A DNA stretch of 64,000 nucleotides, taken from positions 62,001-126,000 of the forward strand of contig SADC01001284.1 of NCBI GenBank assembly GCA_004194705.1, in the 5' to 3' direction. Both the position numbers and the translations under genes were made by a program. Below, in pieces: positions 49,809-64,000 of this stretch. Under the pieces are notes generated by a model. It worked only from the letters and a program-made list of their open reading frames with translations, was not told where the DNA came from and searched no databases. Position 1 is the first letter of the stretch. Every line of letters begins with the position of its first letter. The stretch comes from Ditylenchus dipsaci (lineage: Eukaryota; Nematoda; Chromadorea; Rhabditida; Anguinidae).

Positions 49809-51810
49809 GCTCCTTTCACAAAAGCTTTTGGAAACACTACTAGAAAAAGTAGGGCATATCTTGCATTTTCAGTTTTTTCCTAGTTTTAATTGCCAAAATT
49901 TACCTAAATTTCATCAAAAGGCTTTAGCTTTTATATTTCTCATGGATTGGGCCTAATAACAAATTTTCGGGCCGGGCACTGAAAAGTTGGGGCCGCCGGT
50001 TTTTCACAAATTTTCAACAAAATATGCTCCGGTTTTATTTTTCGAACGCTTTCCAAAAATATTCAAAAGTGTAAATTTTGGAAACGGCCATGCACCAGAC
50101 TAACAAAGCGAAGCACACACGTACTGCTCTAGCACTATTATACTAGGTCCCTTTCCCTCTCCATTTGCAATATAGATTTTTCTTGGCGTTCAACTACGTT
50201 TAGCTGAGGCAAGGCAGCCGACTCTCCCCCCTAACAAACGAATATGTATATGCTCTTCTTACTAGTGCTTAAACAAAGTGAAGGTTGTCGAGCTGGGCAA
50301 GGAAAACTTTGTGCTTGGGAGAATGCTAGTGGGAGGATAGAGAGGGATGCCCTCAAGGTTGTGTCTAAAGTGAACAAAGAAGCACTACTCCTACTTACCC
50401 ACATCCTAATATTCATCTCCTCTCCCAGCCATTGCTATATCTAGTCCATCAGACAAAAACAAACATACGGAAAAATTGAATATGAATGAGCCTAAGAACT
50501 ATTAGAAAAAGAGGAAATTCCTTTCCTTTTTATCCCACTCATTTGATATGGCTACATTTTTTGGTGTCGCTGCCAAAAAAGAACACTATTTTTATTGGGT
50601 TTTTGGAAAGAAATTCTGTAAAACCTGCAAAATACCATCATAACCAACAACTGCTCTGTGCAAAAAGTACAAGATTTTCGTAAGATTGTCATAACAAAAA
50701 ATCATGGAAGGATACACTGCCAAAAAATAGCTGGTAAAAATTTAAAATTGCAACAACTGTGTTGGAATCAAACAAAAGGTACTCAAGTTCCTTAAAGGGA
50801 TAGAATAGAATGGCATGGAAGTGGACATGGTTGTATGTTTTTTGAATCCTAGTTTTAACTTTGTACTAACTTTTACTCTGTTTGATAGCACAAGGGAAAG
50901 CTTAGAATCTTGGCTACATTTTGGTATATGAAACGCGTGACTTGTAGAAAAAAGTCAAGAAATATAAATCGAACCAGTCACAGAAAAACCCCCTAAATGA
51001 ACGATTTTCGCAAATTTAGTAGGTCATAATAGCCTCCTAATCAGCTCCAGGAATTTCGTAATCACGGTCTGATAATTTTATCGGATAGCCAAGAGTGTGA
51101 GGATCATTTTGACTACAAACTTGTAAATCAAAGAAGATAAAAAAGGTTGTGCACCCAGGGGGATACCAATTTGACAGTTCAAAATATTCGCATTATGATT
51201 TGCACCCCCCCCCTGTAAGTTTTTAAAAGTTTCATAAGGTGGTCTATATCAGATTCAATGCGCTACGAATCAAAAATAGGATGATGGGAAAAAATTGCTG
51301 GTTCCCTGCCTTAACTTTTTGAAACGCAACCCTTCAAAATGCTCTTTAATGTTAGTGAAAGACACCATGTGTAAAAACCCCAGAAAAAACACACCGACAT
51401 ATAAAATTTAAATTTTTCTGACAACAGCCAAGCACTTCAAATGAGCTGAAAAGAAGGCGCTTGACGCCTTTTCTCACAGGCCTTAGAAACAAAAAAGACG
51501 CCCACAACATTAAGTAAAAATGGAGAAGCAAGGATTTGCATTAATTATATCAAGCAGAAAGAGGCTGTATGTATGTGGGCGAATTTGCTAGAATTTTTAA
51601 AAGGCTTAAAATGAATTTGTGAGAAAATAGAAAACTGTCCTCGAACATGCGGATTGAAAAAAATGACGGAAAAGGCGAAAACTTCGTCACACCATCCCAG
51701 CCGTCCCATTTTGTAGATAATTTTCTGCAAACGGTTTTATTTTGCAAAAATTAACAATAGCATCAAAAACGTAGTTTCAACAATTCAATAGCGGCATCAA
51801 TAACGAAATG

Positions 51811-58537
<6,727 letters not shown>

Positions 58538-58539
58538 AT

Positions 58540-60680
58540 TCTAGCGATATATCTAAAATTCGGTAAGTGACTGTAGATTATTTCCAAACAGCCAACTAAA
58601 TATTTTGAAGGATTTAAAATACAGTCGACTCTCTATATAACATAACTCTACATAATATAATTTGGCTCACCCTGATCAGGGAACCTTCAGAAGTGTTTTT
58701 TTTCAAAGACTTCATTGAGAGATTTTTTTGAAGGTTCTTGTAGAGCACCCGAAGTTATATAACAAAGTGCTGCTGATAGTTCCAGGTTTTTTGTAAAACT
58801 GTGCAGAGAACGGGGTAACCAAAGTTGCCGAAAAACCATGATATGAGTATCATGGTTTTTAGCCCACTTTTGAACCTGTCTAATTTTATGAGTATTTTGA
58901 ATATGCAACTTGTATGAGGTATTTTTCATGCATATTATACTCATAGCAATTAGTGCTTCGAAAAGGATGTCACGGCTTTACAAAATGTCCGAAAGAGGTC
59001 GATACATGATTGTGGTGGAAAATAGAACAATAGCTGTATTTTTAAATTTTTTTGCTATTTGAATTCCCGCCACAAACCTGTATCGGTTCTGCATCATGTA
59101 ATACATGACATGTATCAAGACCTCTTTGACCTCTTTCGGACATTTTGAAAAGCCGTGACTGGCTTTTCAAAGTACTTGCTACCAACAGTACAGGGTGGCG
59201 CAAGAAATTCGGCCGATTTCAAGCGGCCATAACTTTTTTTCCAGATCGAATTTCAAAATTTTTTTACGTTTTTTTTACCTTGGTCCCCCTTTGGTATAAA
59301 AACGGTGCTTTTTTATGAATTGATAATGATCACAACACCGTTTTATACCAAAGGGGGGACCAAGGTAAAAAAGTGAAAAAATGTTGAAATTTTTTTTTCG
59401 AGTTAGACGCAAAAAACAAAATGTATATTTTTTCTGAATCGAATGGCGTTTACAGAATTTTGAAATTCGATCTGGAAAAAAAGTAATGACCGCTTGAAAT
59501 CGGCCGAATTTCTTGCGCCACCCTGTATAATATGCATAAGAAATACCTCATACAAGTTGCATATTCAAAATACTCATAAAATTAGACATAAAGTTAGACA
59601 ATTATTTTGCAAAACTTAAAAATAACCATACAAAACAGCGTTTTACCACTATCGAACCATCTTCCGCATGCCCGAATCAGTCCAGAAAACAGGTTTCGGA
59701 ACATGAAAAACGAAAAAAAAATCGCAGCAAGTGGATGAGCACTTGGTTTGGTTGGTTCAGACTAAAAAAATTTGAATTCTCGCAAAAATTTTCAAATTTG
59801 AAAAATTCAAATTATTTGAAAAGTGTGGAACAATTCATGTGTCACATTTCCTTTTCAAAATTTGAATCTTAGTGTAATAGGGAAATTTGGCGCCAAAAGA
59901 AATTTATCGAAAATGGTCGATTTGAGGGCGTTTTTGTTTCATACTTCTGATGAGGTTTTATATTTTTGGTTTTGGCATTCTCATACCCAAATTTTCTCAC
60001 ATTCAGGGCTTTCGAATGAGCCATCACTTGCCCATGAAACAGTTGAAATTTCGAAACCACAATAAATTTCTGTGAAAATTTTAGAAAAAAATCCTCGCCT
60101 CATTGACATGATTGAGGTCCTGCCAAGTTTTTGTGTCTAATTTTTCTAAAACAAAACCGGAGACTAGATGAAGGAGTAAATTTGCTACATTTTGGTACCA
60201 AAGATGTATACAAAAATACAAATTTAGGGTGTTTTATACAAAAGTTAGACGGAAAACGCAAACACCCCTATTTTACTCGGAAAATGGCAGTTGTTTGCTT
60301 CAAATAGCCTCTAGTTTTGAAAATTCTGGTTTTACAAAAATCGGTCTGGATTTTCGGGTAGAAGAGATTGTAGGCTTTCTTTTGGTGCATAAAAAAGCCC
60401 CAAAATACAAAATTGGCGTGTCTCATACAAAAATAAATTCAGTGTTTTTTTAGAGCTGAAGATGGTCTCCACCAGAAGAATGTGCGTTAAGCCAAATGAA
60501 GTGTCTCTCTCCGAAACTCGTTCAATCGCAGTCAAGAAACGATGGGAATATAATGAGCAGAGAAATCAAGCGAGAATATGGCGAGTGAGCAAGCTAGCCA
60601 AGCTAGGGCTGCCACAAATATATTCGCCTTCGTAAGCTTTTTTACCTTGTTGTACCTATTTTTTGATGCGCTTTTGCTTT
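58540..60680. other. Region between NVL 5' end and H2B, mostly nested transposons
   Basis: NVL (minus) and H2B (plus) are divergent here, so both promoters should lie in this stretch. Most of 58620-59600 is a nested palindrome (listed). A plus-strand frame at 60461-60636 (MVSTRRMCVKPNEVSL onward, ending before gtaagc) could be a first exon of the H2B transcript or an unrelated small gene. Its frame does not join the H2B exon without a one-base change, so I leave it unassigned. Confidence 0.5.
58841..59593. mobile_element. Triple-nested palindromic elements
   Basis: The outer arms 58861-58940 and 59526-59593 mirror each other (AATATGCAACTTGTATGAGG against CCTCATACAAGTTGCATATT). Between them a second pair (GTCACGGCTTTACAAAATGT against ACATTTTGAAAAGCCGTGAC) mirrors across about 58965-59160. 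A third, complete MITE, 59191-59525, with CAGGGTGGCGCAAGAAATTC ends and TA flanks, is inserted at the right. Confidence 0.8.
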
Positions 60681-60682
60681 AG

Positions 60683-61165
60683 TGAAGCAATCCAAATGGA
60701 CAAGATGTGCTACTCAAAGCTCTTTCACTGAAAAGAAGGAAGCTGTGAAAAGGACCAAGAAGAAGTCGAAGGATGTCAAGCCGAAGAGCTCGAGCAAGGG
60801 TAAAAACAAGCGAAGCTATGGTGTAGGTTCTACCACTTTATTATTACCGACGATTTGCTAAGAACCTGTTTCAGATCTACCTTAATCGAGTGCTCAAGCA
60901 AGTTCACCCGGAGATGCGAATCACTCGAAAGGCATGGCTGTCATAAATTCTATGGTGGGTATTTTTGCGAATGTAGTGTAGTAATTTAGTCACTTTCTCA
61001 GGTTCGACCGCATGCTGGATGAATCCGCCCGCTGGTCAATTATGGCAAGACTCGTGCGCTTTCTTTTCGCGAAATGCAGACTTCCGTTCGTCTCGTCATG
61101 CCTGGAGAGCTGGCCAAGCACGCTATCTCGGAGGGAACCAAAGCTATGTCCAAGTACAGTGATTC
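60683..61165 (+). CDS. Histone H2B with introns, two single-base frame breaks
   Basis: H2B packs DNA with H2A in nucleosomes. Exon 60683-60820 encodes a basic tail ([20 protein letters not shown]) ending KRSYG. Exon 60875-60954 encodes [20 protein letters not shown] and, after adding one base near 60933, MAVINSM. Exon 61002 onward encodes [10 protein letters not shown] and, after one more base near 61031, [20 protein letters not shown] and [20 protein letters not shown], ending around KYS. Both breaks fall at what should be CC, consistent with homopolymer undercalling. Introns are 54 and about 47 bp. A few residues are missing or unresolved at the second junction (VNDI expected). No histone 3' stem-loop is seen, fitting a polyadenylated, replication-independent H2B. 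The start codon and stop are unresolved. A decayed copy is the alternative. Confidence 0.75.
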
Positions 61166-61183
61166 GTTGACTATGCTTTTTAG

Positions 61184-62424
61184 GCAATCTTCACAGGGCA
61201 CAAGCGCGGCCAGAGAAATCAGCATTAGCACACGGCGGGTCCGCGACGTTTGAGTCCCGGGCCGTTTGGGTCCCACGGCCGTTTGTGTCCCGGCCGTTTG
61301 TGTCCCGGCCGTTTGTGTCCCGGTAGTTTGTGTCCCAGGCCGTTTGAGTCCCCGCACAACTATTATTCATTTTCAAAAAATGTTTTTGTTTTGTTAAAAG
61401 AAATTGTTTCGTGAATTGAACTGATATTTATCTAGAGATCTGATGTTGGATGCTACTACAAAACTGGCCCGAAGAATTGTAAATGGCCTCAGTGACTATT
61501 CAAGCGATGAAGAAAACAACCTACTACTTCTGGTTACTACGCGTTTGGGCCCCTCCGCATACAATCCATCGAAAATTTTGACTTTTCTAGATTTTCTACC
61601 TGCCTGCCTTCGGCAGGCAACCTAATTCAATAGGAAGCCCCTTTGAGGGTACATGGTCCGGGATAAGGGCTGACCCTTTGGGGTACATGGTACGGGATAA
61701 TGGCTGACCCTTTGATGACCCACATAGCTTTTCTTGGTGCAGCACCAGTTCTAATACGTACAACACATCTGCGTTGAAAAATATAAAATTTTTATAATTG
61801 GGGCCTAAATGCGGGGCCCAAATGCGGGGGCCCAAATGCGGGATCAATGCTGGGGAGCATTGGTTGCTCGCTGGGGAGTAAAATGGCCTGGGACCCAAAC
61901 TGCCTGGGACCCAAACTGCCTGGGACCCAAACGGCCTGGGACCCAAACGGCCGGGACACAAACGGCCGGGACACAAACGGCCGGGACACAAACGGCCGTG
62001 GGACCCAAACGGCCCGGGACTCAAACGTCCTGATCCCGCACACGGCGCTTTTGACTCTTGATGGGGTTTCAACAAGGTCAGTTTTTCAATATTTTACAGT
62101 CGACCCTCGTTGTTGACCACCACAGTTAACCGCCTCCCTATGCCTGAGCTCTGGGATGTTGGTAAACCGAGATTTGACTGTATGTCGATTCTATCGTTAT
62201 AATAATTTACCCTATGCCTTTCAGGAAGATGCTAATTTCTACGTCGACAAGCGTGCGGTCTACGTCTACAAAGGTCGCAAGGGGCAGCGTATTCGTACCA
62301 TTGGGGCCGCATCACCCGTGTTCATGGCAATTCTGGCTTCGTCCGAGGGAAGTTTCATTACAACCTGCCGCCGCATGCCATTGGAAAGCGAATCTATGTG
62401 ATGCTCTATCCAAGCACCATCTGA
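61184..62424 (+). pseudogene. RPL35A: RPL35A (eL33) interrupted by a transposon, 5' end missing
   Basis: eL33 is a 60S ribosomal protein. After a good acceptor (ctttttag) the sequence reads [14 protein letters not shown], then an in-frame TAG at 61226-61228 where the family has Glu. HTA follows and is cut by the element 61237-62037. The exon resumes as LLTLDGVSTR up to 62076. After a 148-bp intron, exon 62225-62424 reads [20 protein letters not shown], then with one added base near 62302 [20 protein letters not shown], and ends [12 protein letters not shown] with TGA at 62422-62424. AATAAA lies at 62489-62494. The first exon (about 15 residues) is absent: H2B ends only about 20 bp upstream. 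Nonsense, insertion and truncation together argue for a pseudogene. Confidence 0.85.
61237..62037. mobile_element. Mutator-like foldback element inserted in RPL35A exon, 9-bp target duplication
   Basis: Exact GCACACGGC lies at 61228-61236 and 62038-62046. Ends GGGTCCGCGACGTTTGAG and (reversed) GGGATCAGGACGTTTGAG match. Each arm then repeats a 15-17-bp unit like GGCCGTTTGTGTCCC four to seven times in inverted orientation. The interior (61350-61850) has short frames but no recognisable transposase, so it is non-autonomous. Removing the element and one duplication restores the RPL35A codons CAC ACG GCG CTT TTG. An 8-9-bp duplication fits Mutator. Confidence 0.9.
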
Positions 62425-63089
62425 ATTGTCTAGAACTCTCATGATTGGAATTCCCGTGTTATCCTCCTCGTTCATGTTACCGCCGCTGAATAAATTTTGA
62501 TAAAGTGTTTTGGTGCTCTTAGTTTCGTATTATTGTATCCCGCTACTTTTCTTCGTAGACGTTCGGCTTGAGGTCCAGACTGTCTAACTCGCAACCAGAC
62601 TGTCCAAATGGGAGTACTAGCGCGTTGCACTGCAAATTGAGGCAAAACCACCAATCACTTGTTTCAACTGAAATTTAATATTTATGACCTTATCCTACTT
62701 TTAAAAAGTATACAGAAAATTTTCGCCGGATGAGGTAGAACGAGAACAAAAAAATAGCAAGCAAAAAATTGCTGGTCCCCACCGAAAAATTTGCCTGACA
62801 TAATTTTCCTGACTTTTTTAGTACATTTATTGACATGATGCATAACTAGTTATGATATGCCAGAATATTATTCACGGAGCTTATGTAATGGACAAACAAG
62901 ATTTTGAAAAAGGCATACAATGTAATTTCTAAACAAAAGATCTTTTGGAGTAAAAGACCCTGTGCTTTTTGCAAAAAACAGTACCATTTCGGTGAAGAAA
63001 AGACAAAAAAATTAAAAAGGCGCGTAAAAACGGCAACTTAATTCTTGGCGTTTTGTTTAAGTTGAACTACAAGGAAATTCAAATTTTGA

Positions 63090-63175
63090 AAGGGTGTGGT
63101 GTGGGCCAATTCATGTGCGGACCAGTTCGGTATGGACCAATTCGGTGTGGATCAATTCGCTTAACGCCCGTAAAT
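63090..63175 (+). repeat. Short tandem repeat of a CCAATTCGGTGTGGA-type motif
   Basis: Four to five degenerate 14-15-bp units (GGCCAATTCATGTGC, GGACCAGTTCGGTAT, GGACCAATTCGGTGT, GGATCAATTCGC) occur in a row. In length and style they match the tandem units in the arms of the foldback elements, so this may be a single arm of another one. Confidence 0.6.
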
Positions 63176-63735
63176 GTATATCCACCTGATCAGAAGGTGC
63201 CTATTTCGGGTTTTGGGGTCTGGGGAGGTGAAATTGGGATTTTGGTCTTATAAAACCTTATTCACGTCACGGTTTTACATTTGATTGCAAGGTTAGTTAG
63301 ATTTAGATTTTCTTTAATTTTCAGGTTATCCAGGTGGATATCCACCTGAACCAGTGGTACCTCTCCCTGATTTTGGGTTCGGGTGGGCGAAATTGGGATT
63401 TTGGTCATATCAAACCTAATTCCTAACACGTTTTACATATAATAGCATGGATTGTTTTTCAAACTATCGAAAAATATTTTTTCAGGTTTTCCAGGTGGGT
63501 ATACACCTGGTTAGGTAGTAGGTTTTGGGGTTTCGGTGGGGAAAATCGTGAATTTGGTCTTAACAAACCCAATCCCCCTCACAATTTTGCATATGATAGG
63601 ATGGTTTGTTTTTGGTTAAAAAAATTCATTTTTCAGGCCATCCAGCTGGGTATTCACCCGGTCAGGTGGTACCTACCCTGGATTTCGGGATTCGGGTGGG
63701 TGATATCGTAATTGTAGTCCTAACAAACAGGTTTC
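63165..63735 (+). repeat. ~155-bp tandem repeat with mini-exon-like cores
   Basis: Four units begin near 63175, 63335, 63487 and 63639. The last three start with a polypyrimidine-AG acceptor (ttttcag). Each then carries a roughly 30-bp core translating as GYPGGYPPEP, GFPGGYTPG or GHPAGYSPGQ (the first unit keeps only YPPDQ), followed by a donor-like site (CAGgtggta or a variant) and a conserved spacer containing TTTTGGT and AACC. This looks like duplicated short exons of a Gly-Pro-Tyr-rich protein, or a minisatellite that mimics one. No start or stop exons are visible. Confidence 0.6.
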
Positions 63736-63783
63736 ACCACACGATCCGTTTTCGATATGATCATGGCAAATCTGTTATGCATT

Positions 63784-63995
63784 GGCCACAATGGAGGTGT
63801 GAGGTGCGAGGTCAAGGTGTGAGGTGCGAGGTCCGTTCCTAAAATTTTGTTTTTATATCCGATAGTGGGAAAGTTTATTTTATTCAGTAGCGGACCTTGA
63901 AAATAGGTTAAAAAACTTTTCAGATCAGTGAAATGACAAAATCTCGCTGAGCTACATCACCTTAAAAACCTCTACCTCACACCTCCATTGTGGCC
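63784..63995. mobile_element. Short inverted-repeat element near right edge
   Basis: The left end GGCCACAATGGAGGTGTGAG and right end CTCACACCTCCATTGTGGCC are perfect inverted copies. The left arm repeats GGTGTGAGGTGCGAGGTC twice. The arm design resembles the Mutator-like elements. Its right flank is only five bases from the window end, so a target duplication cannot be judged. Confidence 0.75.
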
Positions 63996-64000
63996 ACCGT

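Larger units (their letters stand above)
48900..51800. other. Intergenic between VPS36 and NVL
   Basis: No gene is supported. It contains the VPS36 promoter side and the NVL 3' flank, plus a TA-flanked palindrome at 49293-49650 and a MITE at 49688-49808. A putative minus-strand polyadenylation signal for NVL (AATAAA) lies at about 51736-51741. Confidence 0.55.

Noticed and set aside
60461..60636. First coding exon of H2B
   Set aside because: The frame does not join the H2B exon at 60683 without a one-base change and the peptide has no H2B similarity, so it is left unassigned.
61596..62075. 159-codon minus-strand frame with repeated CPGRLCPGRL peptides
   Set aside because: The repeats are the tandem units in the arm of the foldback element read as codons.

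Overview
The window looks like intron-rich, AT-rich nuclear DNA of an animal. The evidence is GT-AG introns of about 45 bp to several kb, a metazoan-type TANC/rolling-pebbles scaffold gene, VPS36, NVL, an H2B gene split by introns, and very many transposable elements. I cannot place the phylum. There are no prokaryotic features.

Layout, left to right. From 1 to 11.6 kb a TANC-like P-loop/ankyrin scaffold gene runs on the minus strand, and its 3' end lies beyond position 1. A piggyBac element with very long inverted repeats sits in one of its introns. From 11.6 to 20.4 kb there is no gene I can support, only miniature inverted-repeat elements. From 20.4 to 37.5 kb (minus strand) one very large gene model of about 37 exons and roughly 2,300 residues encodes at least eight U1-type C2H2 zinc fingers, two Arg/Ser blocks and a Gln-rich tail. 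I do not recognise it, and it is the most novel object here. From 37.5 to 41.8 kb the DNA is mostly transposons, including a Mutator-like element with a transposase remnant. VPS36 (ESCRT-II) lies at 41.9-48.9 kb and NVL (an AAA ATPase of ribosome biogenesis) at 51.8-58.5 kb, both on the minus strand. From 60.7 kb the plus strand carries an intron-containing H2B and, directly after it, a 5'-truncated RPL35A. The first RPL35A exon present is split by an 801-bp inverted-repeat element flanked by an exact 9-bp target duplication. The last kb holds a tandem repeat that looks like duplicated mini-exons, and another inverted-repeat element.

The genes do not form a pathway; they are unrelated housekeeping and scaffold genes. 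The unifying theme is transposon load. Several element families have terminal inverted repeats built from short tandem repeats, and elements are nested two or three deep in introns. About ten conserved exons each need exactly one extra base to stay in frame, several of them beside homopolymers. This points to base-level assembly errors more than to mass pseudogenization. Exon boundaries below are read by eye from GT-AG signals and family similarity.
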